A stretch of DNA of 64,000 nt from Paraburkholderia graminis C4D1M (GTDB taxonomy: Bacteria > Pseudomonadota > Gammaproteobacteria > Burkholderiales > Burkholderiaceae), in assembly GCF_000172415.1 (NCBI RefSeq), contig NZ_ABLD01000001.1, forward strand, positions 558,001 through 622,000, read 5' to 3'. Made by a program: the position numbers and the translations under genes. Below, in pieces: positions 9,893-19,108 of the stretch. The stretch's first letter is position 1. Each line of letters opens with the position of its first letter. Below the pieces are notes generated by a model that was given only the letters and a program-made list of their open reading frames with translations, had not been told where the DNA came from and made no database searches.

Positions 9893-11041
9893 ATGAACAC
9901 GCAGCACGGCGCTTCGCCGCCGACCATTCTCGTGCTGAACAGCGGATCGTCGTCACTGAAGTTCGGGCTGTTCGCGCATTCGGGCGACGACGAATCGCTG
10001 CTGCTCGAAGGCAGCGCGCAAGGCATCGGCCGCGGCGACGGCAGCCTGCGCATTGCTGCGCCGGACGCACGCGTGCTGGTGCACGAGCAGCATGTGCTGG
10101 AATCGCAGACCGATGCGTTGCAAAAGCTCTCGGCTGTGCTTGCCGCTCAGCACTATGCGCAGCCAACGGCGGTCGGGCATCGCGTGGTGCATGGCGGGCC
10201 GCATCTGCGCACGCATCAGCGGCTCACGCCCGAGGTGCGCCGCCGTTTGCAGGATGCCGTGCATTTTGCGCCGCTGCATATTCCGCCGGCGCTTGCGTTG
10301 ATCGACGAGGCGCAGACCATCTTCGGCAACGCCGGGCACTTTGCCTGCTTCGACACCGCGTTTCATGCGACGCTGCCGCCGCGCGCGGCGCGGCTCGCGT
10401 TGCCGCGCCGTTATGCGGATGCCGGCGTGATTCGCTATGGATTTCACGGGCTTTCGTACGAATCGCTCGTCGCGCAACTGGGCGCGGCGCTTCCGCCGCG
10501 CGCGGTGTTCGCTCATCTCGGCAACGGTTCGAGCGTATGCGCGTTGCGCGACGGGAAATCGATCGATACGTCGATGGGCATGACGCCAACCGGCGGCGTG
10601 CCGATGGGCACGCGCTGCGGCGATCTCGATCCGGGCGTGTTGCTGTATCTGATGCGTGTGGAAAAGCTCGACGCGGACGCGCTCGAAACGCTGCTGAACC
10701 GGCACAGCGGCCTCGCCGGTTACGCCGATGGCGAGAGCGACATGCAGGCGCTCGAACAACGCGCGGCGGCGGGCGACGCGAATGCGTCCCTCGCGCTCGA
10801 CGCGTTCGCCACGGCGGTGCGCAAGACCATCGGCGGATATGCGGCCTTGCTGGGCGGCATCGACCTATTGGTGTTCACCGGCGGCATTGGCGAGCATAGC
10901 GCGGAGATTCGCAAGCGCATCTGCGAGGGACTGGGGTTTCTTGGCCTTCGGGAGGGCGATGCGTCGGGCAAGGTGAGGGCGGTTCATACGGAAGAGGAGA
11001 AACAGATTGCGAGGCATTGCCGTGCGTTGTTGCGTGGGTGA
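9893..11041 (+). CDS. ackA: Acetate kinase
   Basis: 382 aa, slightly shorter than the common 400. ASKHA fold: VLNSGSSSLKF near residue 13, HRVVHGG, the active-site FDTAFHAT, HLGNGSSVCA and a C-terminal FTGGIGEHS. It converts acetyl phosphate and ADP to acetate and ATP, taking the acetyl phosphate made by the preceding phosphoketolase. GGGAGG lies just before the ATG. The genes are almost certainly cotranscribed. Confidence 0.95.
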   Translation: MNTQHGASPPTILVLNSGSSSLKFGLFAHSGDDESLLLEGSAQGIGRGDGSLRIAAPDARVLVHEQHVLESQTDALQKLSAVLAAQHYAQPTAVGHRVVHGGPHLRTHQRLTPEVRRRLQDAVHFAPLHIPPALALIDEAQTIFGNAGHFACFDTAFHATLPPRAARLALPRRYADAGVIRYGFHGLSYESLVAQLGAALPPRAVFAHLGNGSSVCALRDGKSIDTSMGMTPTGGVPMGTRCGDLDPGVLLYLMRVEKLDADALETLLNRHSGLAGYADGESDMQALEQRAAAGDANASLALDAFATAVRKTIGGYAALLGGIDLLVFTGGIGEHSAEIRKRICEGLGFLGLREGDASGKVRAVHTEEEKQIARHCRALLRG

Positions 11042-11284
11042 TGCTCCCACTGCGAGCGACACGGCGCTCACGCGCAGGACCGGCTGCAAACGCATAGGCA
11101 TCGAATACTCCATGTGAAAAAGCAGAAAGCCAGGCAGGCGACATGCCCAGCGGCGCGCGATACGACCCGCTGCGGCGAGATAGATGCACCGCCGGCGCCC
11201 AGGCCGTTTATCATAGTGCCCACAACCAGAAAAGTGCCGCCTCGCTGAGCGCGGCAAGGCGTTTCACCGATCACCACGGCAGCC

Positions 11285-12001
11285 ATGCCGCTACACCACA
11301 TGAATTCGACTCCCGATGTTCCCTCCCGTCCTTCGATCCGCGCGTTGACGCTGCTCGAGGGGCGCGTGCTTGGCGTGCTCGTCGAAAAACAGCACACGGT
11401 GCCCGATAGTTATCCGCTTTCGCTCAACGCACTGACGTTGGGCTGCAACCAGAAGACCGGCCGCTCGCCGGTGATGAACGCGACCGAAGCCGAAGTGCTG
11501 ACCGCGCTCGACGGCCTCAAGCGGCTCAGCCTCGTCATGGAAGGCAGCAGCAGCCGCGTGCCGCGCTTCGAGCACAACATGAATCGCGTGCTTGGATTGC
11601 CTAGTCAATCGGCTGCGTTGCTGACCACGTTGCTGCTGCGCGGCCCGCAGACGGCCGCGGAATTGCGTTTGAACAGCGCGCGCTTTCATGGATTCGCCGA
11701 TATTTCGTCGGTCGAAGCGTTTCTCGACGAACTCGCCGCGAACGATCCGCCGCGTGTCGTCAGACTGCCTCGCACGCCAGGCGAGCGCGAACATCGCTGG
11801 ATGCATTTGCTGTGCGGCGAAGTGAACCTGAGCGAGTTCGCGCAGCCGGGCGGCAGCGCGGACGAAAGCGTGCCGCTCTCCGCGTTCGAGGCGCTGAAAG
11901 CCGAGCAAAAAAGACTCGCCGACGAAGTCAGCCGGCTGCAGGTGGTGGTGCGGCGCATGGCCGCCGAGCTGGGCATCGACGCGAACGATCTCGATGCGTG
12001 A
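11285..12001 (+). CDS. YceH family protein (DUF480)
   Basis: 238 aa. The N-terminal half carries the family hallmark LEGRVLGVLVEKQ, YPLSLNALTLGCNQKTGR and a second winged-helix-like unit (LLLRGPQTAAELR). The tail after about residue 205 is a short coiled coil (LKAEQKRLADEVSRLQ). The tandem winged helices suggest nucleic-acid binding, but the family function is unknown. The start may also be ATG 11300; neither has a strong ribosome site. Confidence 0.85.
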   Translation: MPLHHMNSTPDVPSRPSIRALTLLEGRVLGVLVEKQHTVPDSYPLSLNALTLGCNQKTGRSPVMNATEAEVLTALDGLKRLSLVMEGSSSRVPRFEHNMNRVLGLPSQSAALLTTLLLRGPQTAAELRLNSARFHGFADISSVEAFLDELAANDPPRVVRLPRTPGEREHRWMHLLCGEVNLSEFAQPGGSADESVPLSAFEALKAEQKRLADEVSRLQVVVRRMAAELGIDANDLDA

Positions 12002-12011
12002 GCTTTGACGC

Positions 12012-12530
12012 TCAGGTGTCGGTGCCGCGGCGCGGATCGGTGGATAACGCACGCTGCGTGCGATAGAAATTGCGCGGCGGCACATTCGGCGAGTCTTGTG
12101 CGAGCCGGTCGAGCTCGTCGCGAATAGCGGTCAGATAGTGGCCGTCGCGCGCGTCGGGGTCGCCCGCGAAAACCGATTCGAGACGCCGCCGCACCGCGCC
12201 ATAACGCGCGCCCGCCGCGCGATGTTTTTCGGCGCGCTCCGCATACCGCAGATACGTTTGCAGCGCCGCCGACACCGCGGCAACCACGCTCACGAGCCCG
12301 ACCAGCATCCTGACCTCGAACGAAACGGCGCTCGAATTCAGCGAGGCAAACACGGCCGTGCCCACGAACGCGGCCAGCACAGTGACGAGCCAGCCCATCT
12401 GCCGGTCGCGCGCGGACAGCAGATCGGCCATGTCGTAGTGACTCATCTGGGATTCGCGCGCGCGTCGGATCCATTTCAGCAGAAGCTGCTGTTCGTCGAC
12501 CGGCGGCTCGTAGGCAGGCAGATTCTTCAT
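12012..12530 (-). CDS. SLATT-domain (DUF4231-like) two-TM protein
   Basis: About 172 aa from ATG 12530. An N-terminal helix (LLLKWIRRARESQMSHYD) precedes two membrane spans (about residues 45-65 and 72-94). A long cytosolic helix with Arg/Glu heptads follows (AERAEKHRAAGARYGAVRRRLE). This layout matches SLATT proteins, a family linked by comparative genomics to nucleotide-sensing conflict systems where they are predicted membrane effectors. No SMODS, SLOG or other partner gene is adjacent, so this is a solo copy. It is convergent with the YceH gene, 10 bp apart. Confidence 0.68.
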   Translation of the reverse strand: MKNLPAYEPPVDEQQLLLKWIRRARESQMSHYDMADLLSARDRQMGWLVTVLAAFVGTAVFASLNSSAVSFEVRMLVGLVSVVAAVSAALQTYLRYAERAEKHRAAGARYGAVRRRLESVFAGDPDARDGHYLTAIRDELDRLAQDSPNVPPRNFYRTQRALSTDPRRGTDT

Positions 12531-12623
12531 GGGGCTCGTCAGGGCAGTGGCGTGCCGCGCTCCGCGCGCGTGCACCGATGACGTTACTGTGCCACATGAA
12601 GGCGCGGCCTGGAGCCGCGCGTG

Positions 12624-13889
12624 TCACGCCGCCTGCGCGGCCGGCCGCGCTATGCCGAAGCGCTCGTTGTGCGGCCTGCCATTCAGATAGAAGTCGCCGA
12701 TGGCGGCCTCGCGGATGATCGCCGGATTGTGCGACGCGAGCACGCGCGCATTGCGCCAGTAGCGGTCGAAGCGCCGCGTTTCGCTCGTCGCCGATGCGCC
12801 GCCCACTTCGAACAGCAGCGTCGCGGCCTGCAACGTTTGCTCGATGGCGATCTGCTGCGCCTGGAAGGTCTGGATGTCGAGCCGGAAATAGGTCTCTTCG
12901 GTCGTGCGGCCTTCGTGCCGTGCGATCAGTACTTCGTCGATGGCCCTTGCGAGCGATGCACTGATGCTTTGCGTCGAATAGGCGAGGCTCGCGAGCCGGC
13001 CCACGACGCGTTGCACGAGCGGATTGTCGCGCGGACTCGATTCGCCTGGGATTCCGAAGGTTCGCGTCTTTGCCTGCGCGAAGGCGACGGCGTCGCGTAG
13101 CGCGGCACGGCTAATGCCTGCGAGATTCGCGATGTGCAGCGCCTGATAGTACGACGTGAGTACGCTGTTGCGGCGCGGCGCCGACGCGTCATAGCGCCGG
13201 TACACGTTCTCGCGCGAGATGGGCACATGGTTAAAGCGCGTGGTGCCGCTGCCCGTCAGGCGCTGGCCGAAACCGTCCCAATCGTCGATACGTTCGAGAC
13301 CCGGCGTGTCGGTTTTGACGAGCACGCGCAGGTCGCTTTCGCCGTCGTGCGCGGTGACGTCGACCCAGTCCGCGTAGAGCGTGCCGGTGGTGTAGTACTT
13401 CTCTCCGTCGAGATGCCACGCGCCGTCGGTCTGCGTGAGACGCAGGCTGTTGTTGGTGACGGCGGTGCGTTCGGCCACGGCGCCGCCGATGATCTGCCCT
13501 TGCGCGACGCGTGTGAGCCAGCGGTCGCGCAACGCGTCGTCGCCATATTCCAGCAGTGATTCGATAAAGCCGCCATGCACGCGCAGGATTTGCGGCAGGT
13601 TCGAATCCGCTTCGCCGAGGCGCGTGACGAGGCCAAGGAACTCGCTCAGCGACACCCCTTCGCCGCCGTATTGCGTCGGTACGCGCAGCTTCGTATAGCC
13701 GGCTTCGCGCAACCATTCGACGGGTTCGTAGGCAAGCTCGCGATGCCGTTCGCGATGCACCGCGCCTTCTGCGATGCGCGCGAACACGGGCGCGAAGCGG
13801 CGCGTCAGCGCGTTGTCGTCGAAAAGTTGCGCGGCATCGGCAAGGCCGGCCGCATGCGGCGGGTTGTCGTGTGAAGAGGGCGCGGACAT
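12624..13889 (-). CDS. Acyl-CoA dehydrogenase-fold flavin monooxygenase (DszC/SfnB-like)
   Basis: 421 aa from ATG 13889, chosen for the GGAG site about 9 nt upstream. The three-part acyl-CoA dehydrogenase fold is visible: helical N-domain (EWLREAGYTKLRVPTQYGGEG region), beta middle domain with GEKYYTTGTLYADW, and helical C-domain (FEVGGASATSETRRFDRYWRNAR). The catalytic Glu of true dehydrogenases is not evident and SNLPQILRVH resembles DszC/SfnB enzymes, which use reduced flavin and oxygen on sulfur compounds. A sulfur-scavenging role is inference. Confidence 0.75.
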   Translation of the reverse strand: MSAPSSHDNPPHAAGLADAAQLFDDNALTRRFAPVFARIAEGAVHRERHRELAYEPVEWLREAGYTKLRVPTQYGGEGVSLSEFLGLVTRLGEADSNLPQILRVHGGFIESLLEYGDDALRDRWLTRVAQGQIIGGAVAERTAVTNNSLRLTQTDGAWHLDGEKYYTTGTLYADWVDVTAHDGESDLRVLVKTDTPGLERIDDWDGFGQRLTGSGTTRFNHVPISRENVYRRYDASAPRRNSVLTSYYQALHIANLAGISRAALRDAVAFAQAKTRTFGIPGESSPRDNPLVQRVVGRLASLAYSTQSISASLARAIDEVLIARHEGRTTEETYFRLDIQTFQAQQIAIEQTLQAATLLFEVGGASATSETRRFDRYWRNARVLASHNPAIIREAAIGDFYLNGRPHNERFGIARPAAQAA

Positions 13890-14053
13890 GGGTTCTCCGT
13901 ATGGGACGCGCAATGCGCAATCCGGCAACGGTAAGACATACGGCGAGCGCGGAGCAACGAAGGATTTCGCTGATTCTTAGCAGGGAGAGAGGAATGGATT
14001 TGGCGCGTGCATGGACGGCACGCGCTCTGGACGCGTGCGCAAGTCCACTCCTG

Positions 14054-14224
14054 TCACGACCGATCCCGATTGCGCGCTCGCGTCGCACCGGTGATGACCG
14101 CGATGCCGAACAGAATCACGGCCACGATCGCGATGATGTGCTGCGCGACGTGCAGCGCCGTCAATCCCCACGCGACGCCGCCGATAAAAATGATCCATCC
14201 GACCAGGTAGATAAGCAGGGTCAT
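14054..14224 (-). CDS. 56-aa two-TM protein
   Basis: A short gene supported by an excellent AGAAGGAG site upstream of ATG 14224. It encodes two hydrophobic helices (about residues 3-20 and 27-46) separated by ALHVAQH, and a basic tail (TRARNRDRS). It looks like a small inner-membrane hairpin protein. Unknown function. Confidence 0.65.
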   Translation of the reverse strand: MTLLIYLVGWIIFIGGVAWGLTALHVAQHIIAIVAVILFGIAVITGATRARNRDRS

Positions 14225-14470
14225 CGTTTTTCTCCTTCTGTTGTCGGCTCATGGCGCCGGTTGCCTGCCGTGAAAAATTTACCGTGCGCTCCGATGGTTG
14301 CCTATGATGCCGCTAACGCAAGGGCCATCGGCAGGCTTATTCCCAAGCACATTGCGCGCCTGGCTTCATGATGCAGTGCGTGGCCAATCGTCGGAACGCG
14401 GCTTGCTTGCTTCGCGTGCATATCCGCCCCATGCAAAAAACGCGAAGCGAGCAGCGCAACGCGACGAACT

Positions 14471-15145
14471 ATGGTTACCACGAAGCGCACACCGAAGCGC
14501 ACACCCAAGCGCCCATCATCCTCGGAAGGCGAAGAGCCGGCCGCGCCCGAGGTCGATCCCGACCAGCATCCCGCGACGCTCGACGATTGCCGCCGCTGTC
14601 CGCTCTGGGCCAACGCGACCCAAGGCGTGCCGGGCGCCGGTCCACGCCGCGCGCCGATCATGATGGTCGGCGAGCAGCCGGGCGACAAGGAAGATCTGCA
14701 AGGCTTGCCGTTTGTCGGCCCAGCCGGCGCGTTGCTCGACGACGCGCTCGTCGAAGCCGGCGTCGGTCGCAAGGAAGTCTATGTGACCAACGCGGTCAAG
14801 CATTTCAAATGGACGCCGCGCGGCAAGCGCCGCATGCATAAAACGCCGGGGCAACGCGAGGTGGACGCGTGCCGCTACTGGCTCGATCAGGAACTCGAGA
14901 GCGTCGGCGCTCACGTGATCGTCGCATTGGGCGCGACCGCGCTGAAAGCCGTGCTCGAAGATCCGAAGTCGCGCTTGCAGGATTCAATCGGCAAGGTCAT
15001 CGAACATGGCGACCGGCTCGTGGTCGCGACGTATCATCCTTCGTTCGCTTTGCGTGCGCCCGATCCCGAGACGCGGCATCGCGCGTATGCGGCGATCGTC
15101 GCCGCGCTGCAGGACGCGAAAAAACTCGCGCAGCGGCGCAAATAG
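14471..15145 (+). CDS. udgX: UdgX-type uracil-DNA glycosylase
   Basis: 224 aa. Family 4-like uracil-DNA glycosylase fold with motif A GEQPGDKED (67-75), GLPFVGPAGALLD and the C-terminal motif YHPS. The diagnostic UdgX R-loop is present: RGKRRMHKTP with His123 in the place of the histidine that, in the mycobacterial enzyme, forms a covalent bond with the deoxyribose after uracil removal. Cys40, Cys43 and Cys134 probably ligate an iron-sulfur cluster. The first 40 residues are Lys/Pro rich. Solo gene; the ribosome site is weak. Confidence 0.87.
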   Translation: MVTTKRTPKRTPKRPSSSEGEEPAAPEVDPDQHPATLDDCRRCPLWANATQGVPGAGPRRAPIMMVGEQPGDKEDLQGLPFVGPAGALLDDALVEAGVGRKEVYVTNAVKHFKWTPRGKRRMHKTPGQREVDACRYWLDQELESVGAHVIVALGATALKAVLEDPKSRLQDSIGKVIEHGDRLVVATYHPSFALRAPDPETRHRAYAAIVAALQDAKKLAQRRK

Positions 15146-15164
15146 AAGCGGGCGTGGCGTGCTC

Positions 15165-16073
15165 TCACGCCGCCGCTTGCTGCGCGTGCAGCCCGAGGCG
15201 CTCCATCAATCGTTGCGCGTCGAACGGCGCGTTGGTTTTTGCGTCGTTGTCGAAATAGCAGTACACGTCGCGCGTTTGCGCGCGAGGCGGCTGCAGGGCC
15301 GGCGCGGCGAGACGTGCGTCGGCGGGCTGCGAACCCTGGCTCCACGATTCGATTCTGCGCGCCCATCGTTCGAGCGCCGCATCGGAGTACTCTCCCGAAT
15401 ACTTGGTCTCGGTGCCGTGCAGACGGATGTAGACGAAGCCCGCGCTGAGATCCTCGAACTGCGGCCATGCTTCAGTCGAATCCGACACGACGAGCGCGAC
15501 CTTGTGACGACGCAGCAGCTTCACGAACGCGGGGTCGACGAAACTGTCGTGACGCACTTCAATCGCGTGACGCAATTTGCGTTTGCGGTCGATCTCGACA
15601 TACGGCGTCTTCACGCGCTGATCGTGCTGTTGCGCGAGCGCGAGCGCCGCTTCGGTATCGCGCGGCAGCAGGCTCAGGAAGCGCTCCATGTGCTCGGGAT
15701 CGAAACGCAACGACGGTGGAAATTGCCACAGTATCGGCCCGAGCTTGTCCTTCAGCGCGAGCAGTCCCTGCGCGAAAAAATTCGCACACGCGACGGTGGC
15801 CGTCTCGTCGCGAAAGCGCAGAAGGTGCGTCAGATAGCGCGCGCCTTTCACGCTGAAAACAAAACCGGGCGGCGTTTCGGCGTACCAGTGCAGCCAACTG
15901 TCGAGCGATTGCAGGCTGTAGTGCGTACCGTTGATTTCGATCGTCTGCATGAGGCCCGATGCGTACTGCAACTCGCTGTCCTGCTTCAGGCCCTTCGGAT
16001 AGAACGTCCCGCGCCACCCTTTGTAGCGCCAGCCTGAAATGCCGATATGAATCTCGCCGGATGTGCTTTTCAC
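15165..16073 (-). CDS. DUF72 domain protein
   Basis: About 302 aa from GTG 16073. A TIM-barrel-like DUF72 protein: IHIGISGWRYKGWRGTFYP at the start, SVKGARYLTHLLRF, LWQFPPSLRFD, and near the end YIRLHGT followed by VYCYFDNDAKTNAPFDA. Biochemical function is unknown. The frame is open to ATG 16187, but the extra 38 residues look non-coding, so the start is uncertain. It is convergent with udgX. Confidence 0.85.
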   Translation of the reverse strand: MKSTSGEIHIGISGWRYKGWRGTFYPKGLKQDSELQYASGLMQTIEINGTHYSLQSLDSWLHWYAETPPGFVFSVKGARYLTHLLRFRDETATVACANFFAQGLLALKDKLGPILWQFPPSLRFDPEHMERFLSLLPRDTEAALALAQQHDQRVKTPYVEIDRKRKLRHAIEVRHDSFVDPAFVKLLRRHKVALVVSDSTEAWPQFEDLSAGFVYIRLHGTETKYSGEYSDAALERWARRIESWSQGSQPADARLAAPALQPPRAQTRDVYCYFDNDAKTNAPFDAQRLMERLGLHAQQAAA

Positions 16074-16189
16074 GTCGATGCCCAAATGTCTGACGTCTGT
16101 CTCTGAACCTGGGGCGCAGCAATGGCCGTGCCATCGCAGGGCACGCACGTTGCTCCATCCGCGTATCGGACGATGCATTGGAGGCACGC

Positions 16190-16498
16190 ATGGCAGGCAC
16201 GGATTTCCGCAGCACGGACCTCGAGACGCAAAGCGACGGCACGATGCGCGTGACGCATCGCGGCGTGGATATCGTCGTCAGTGCGAAGCAGAACGATCGG
16301 GGCGCGTGGGTCGCGCGAATCGACGCGTCCGTGGACGGCAAGCCGTTCGCGCTGCCCGACGTCGAACCGGTCACACCGGAATGGACGACGCATGCCGAGG
16401 CGTTACGCGATGGCGTCGAGCGCGGCTGCTATCTGGTCGAGCGAAGCAAGGCCGGACACGGTCTCGAAGATTCAGCGCACGGATCGGGAGGCGACTGA
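16190..16498 (+). CDS. Hypothetical protein
   Basis: 102 aa from ATG 16190, with GGAGG a few bases upstream. It contains a short beta-rich segment (MRVTHRGVDIVVSAKQN, then WVARIDASVDGKPF) of the kind found in small Burkholderia stress proteins. No signal peptide and no catalytic motif. Its stop overlaps the next start by one base (TGATG), so translation is probably coupled. Confidence 0.65.
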   Translation: MAGTDFRSTDLETQSDGTMRVTHRGVDIVVSAKQNDRGAWVARIDASVDGKPFALPDVEPVTPEWTTHAEALRDGVERGCYLVERSKAGHGLEDSAHGSGGD

Positions 16499-16995
16499 TG
16501 AACCGTCTCGCCAATCTCGTGTGCCGCGCGACGGTGTCGGGCACTGCGGCGGGCAGCGCCGCAGCCGTCGCGGCCGCCGCGCGAGCGCGCGCCGACGGCA
16601 GCACGCCGTACGCGCCGCTCAACGCCGTCACGCATTGCTTGTGGCCGCGCCGCGCGTTCAGCGAAACGGGTCCGAGCGCGCGCTTCACGCTGACGGGTCT
16701 CGCGATCCATCAGGCGTCGGCGATTTTTTGGGGCGTGCTGTTCGAAGGATTACTGGACCGCTGGCAGTGCCATGTAAAACGCCGCGCCGGTGTCGCGGAC
16801 ATCGCGGCGAGTGCGGTTACGACTGCGGCCGTCGCTTATACCGTCGACTATCACATGGTGCCGCGCCGTCTCACGCCAGGCTTTGAAGCGCATTTGACGA
16901 AGCGCTCGATGTTCTACGTGTATGCGGCGCTCGCAGCAGGTTTCGCGGCCGCCGCGCTGTGCCGCGGCAACGGCAACAGCAACAGCAACGAATGA
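16498..16995 (+). CDS. Hypothetical membrane protein
   Basis: 165 aa with about four hydrophobic segments (residues 12-30, 64-86, 100-120 and 140-158). GGGAGG precedes the overlapping ATG. Translation is coupled to the upstream 102-aa gene. The C-terminus is a short Gly/Asn/Ser repeat. Similar proteins occur in proteobacteria without known function. Confidence 0.7.
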   Translation: MNRLANLVCRATVSGTAAGSAAAVAAAARARADGSTPYAPLNAVTHCLWPRRAFSETGPSARFTLTGLAIHQASAIFWGVLFEGLLDRWQCHVKRRAGVADIAASAVTTAAVAYTVDYHMVPRRLTPGFEAHLTKRSMFYVYAALAAGFAAAALCRGNGNSNSNE

Positions 16996-17020
16996 GCTGA
17001 CGTGACCTCATCCGGCCCGC

Positions 17021-18442
17021 TCACGCCACTTCCGCCTTCCGCACCTCCGCCGCGCGCTCGACCAGAATCACGAACGGCTCGCCCTCGTGGATTTCATAGC
17101 GGCGAATCTGCGTGACCTGCTCGGCGGACAGCACCTTGCCCTTGGTCATCAGCAGCGTGCCGCGCGACGTGCGCAGATCGTCGGCGAGCTTCATGCCTTC
17201 CTTAAGATGCGATGCGTCGACGCGGTCGGGCACGCCTTCCGGCGTCAATTCCGCGTGCTTCATCAGCAACTCGATGTACTTCTCCGCAATCGCCGGATCG
17301 TAACGAATGCCGCTTTGCGCGCGCACGGTCGAGATGATCTGCGCGTCGTTCATCTTTTGCGGTGCAATCACGCCGATGCGCAAATCTTCCGCATCGCGCG
17401 CCAGCGCAAGCACGCGAGCGCCGAGCGGAATCAGGCCACCGAGCAGGCCATCCGGCGTGCCGCGTCCGTCGTAACGTTCATACTGATGGCGAATCATCGC
17501 CTGCACGCCGCTTAGTTGCGAGACCGGCGTGAGCGCCATCTGCCCATGCAACGGATGAAGCTGATAGAGCTTCGCTTCCTGCGGCTGCAGCTTGGCGATA
17601 GGCGTCTTCAGCAGCGCATCGGGCAGAAACAGCTTGCCGATGCCGTGCAGCAAGCCCGCCATCAGCAATTCGTTGCACGCGTAGTCGCTCAGGCCGAGCG
17701 CGGCGCCGAGCTGTCTTGCCGTCTCGCCGATTCGCGCCGAATGGCCGGGCAACCCGCAGCGCATTTCGACCATGTTCGCGCAGACCTTCACCATCGTCAG
17801 GAAGTTGCTTTTGAGGTCTTGTTGCGCGCCTTCGAGAAACATCACGGTCTGACGTATTTCCTCGGTGCGTGCATCGACCTCGCGCTCGAGTTCCATGTTG
17901 AACGACGAGAGCTTCTCGTTCTGCTCCTGCAACAGCGCGGCGAGCCGTTCGGTCTTGCGTTGCAGCGCGAGCTGTTCGAGCGCGCGCTGGATCGTGAGCA
18001 GCAGATCCTGGTCGTCCCACGGCTTGTGCAGATAGTGATAGACGTGGCCTTCGTTGACCGCGCGCACGACCGCATCGACTTCGGAATAGCCGGTGAGCAG
18101 AATGCGGATCGCGTCGGGCGCCATGCTGCGCGAGCGCGACAGAAACTCCGCGCCGTCCATGTTCGGCATGCGCATGTCGGAAATGATCACGTCGACGCGC
18201 GCCGATTCGAGCAGCGTGAGTGCTTCCGCGCCGCTGTTCGCGCTCAGCACCTCGTACTTCAGCGGGCGCAGCAGGCGTTTGAGCGACGAGATCACGCCGG
18301 GCTCATCGTCGACGAGCAGCAGCGTGGGGACTGTCGCGGGCGCGGCATCCGCAACGGCATCGAAAGAAGCGGGCAGTGTTTGCTGCACGGGTTCTTCGCG
18401 AGCGGGCTCGATGGAATTGCCGGTTGCCTGAAGCTCAGCCAT
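17021..18442 (-). CDS. Receiver + degenerate HD-GYP protein
   Basis: 473 aa. The receiver domain (about 38-155) has the acidic pocket and phospho-acceptor Asp89 (ISDMRMP). A coiled-coil linker (160-205) leads to an HD-GYP domain (about 215-395). The HD pair reads His266-Gly267 (LLHGIGK, normally HDIGK) and the GYP motif reads GTP (YDGRGTPDG). With the metal-binding Asp gone, c-di-GMP hydrolysis is unlikely, so the domain may sense or signal by binding. A C-terminal extension of about 70 residues follows. It is the last gene of a kinase-CheY-CheC group. Confidence 0.85.
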   Translation of the reverse strand: MAELQATGNSIEPAREEPVQQTLPASFDAVADAAPATVPTLLLVDDEPGVISSLKRLLRPLKYEVLSANSGAEALTLLESARVDVIISDMRMPNMDGAEFLSRSRSMAPDAIRILLTGYSEVDAVVRAVNEGHVYHYLHKPWDDQDLLLTIQRALEQLALQRKTERLAALLQEQNEKLSSFNMELEREVDARTEEIRQTVMFLEGAQQDLKSNFLTMVKVCANMVEMRCGLPGHSARIGETARQLGAALGLSDYACNELLMAGLLHGIGKLFLPDALLKTPIAKLQPQEAKLYQLHPLHGQMALTPVSQLSGVQAMIRHQYERYDGRGTPDGLLGGLIPLGARVLALARDAEDLRIGVIAPQKMNDAQIISTVRAQSGIRYDPAIAEKYIELLMKHAELTPEGVPDRVDASHLKEGMKLADDLRTSRGTLLMTKGKVLSAEQVTQIRRYEIHEGEPFVILVERAAEVRKAEVA

Positions 18443-18505
18443 GATTAACCTCGTGGTTAGCGCAAATAACAGCGCGTTTTACAGCGCGCTTTGCATCGGC
18501 CCGCA

Positions 18506-19108
18506 TTACAGCGCTTCCAGAAAGTGGTCGAGCGCTTCCTTCATTCCGCGGATCGCCGCATCGGGCAGCAACAGCACCATGCGCGCGCCGAAGCCGCCTT
18601 GCTCGAGCGTGAAGTGAATCTCGAGCAGCAGCGCGACGTCCCAGCGTCCGCCGGGCAGCAGTCCGTCCTGCGTCTTCGTCGCACAAGGCAACAGCGTCGG
18701 TTGCGAGAAGCAGATGTGCCGCCCCAACTGCTCGAACACGCTTTGCACGCAGGCGCCGACCAGCAGGTTCGTGATGTCGCACAACACTTCGACTTCGGTG
18801 TCGGGCTCGCCGACGTCATGACCCATCAGTTGTTGCAGTTCGCGCTGGCCGTCCTTGCCGACCAGCACGATCGCCTCGCCGGATATGTCGGATTGAAACG
18901 CCTGGCGCACCGGCCGCAATTCGCTGTCGTCCTGTGCGCCGAGCGCGACGCGCAATTGCTCGACGCCGACGACGCGGATATTCGGCACCGACAGCGTGAC
19001 GAAAGCGCCCAGCAGTTTGGCCAGTGCGGCGGCGGCCTTGCCCATGCCGACGTTGCAGATCTCCTGCAACGCGTCGCGCTGGTCTTCGTTCAGAAACTGT
19101 TCATTCAT
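18506..19108 (-). CDS. CheC-type phosphatase of response regulators
   Basis: 200 aa, the usual CheC length. It has the two helical signatures E-I-x-N (LQEICNVGMGKAAAAL near 15-30, and DITNLLVGACVQSV near 110-123) that insert a Glu and Asn into the active site of a phosphorylated CheY. It probably dephosphorylates the CheY-like protein encoded immediately upstream, whose 3' end overlaps its start by 8 nt, or the receiver of the HD-GYP protein downstream. Confidence 0.82.
   Translation of the reverse strand: MNEQFLNEDQRDALQEICNVGMGKAAAALAKLLGAFVTLSVPNIRVVGVEQLRVALGAQDDSELRPVRQAFQSDISGEAIVLVGKDGQRELQQLMGHDVGEPDTEVEVLCDITNLLVGACVQSVFEQLGRHICFSQPTLLPCATKTQDGLLPGGRWDVALLLEIHFTLEQGGFGARMVLLLPDAAIRGMKEALDHFLEAL

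Noticed and set aside
17021..18442. Active c-di-GMP phosphodiesterase
   Set aside because: The HD aspartate and the GYP tyrosine are both replaced.
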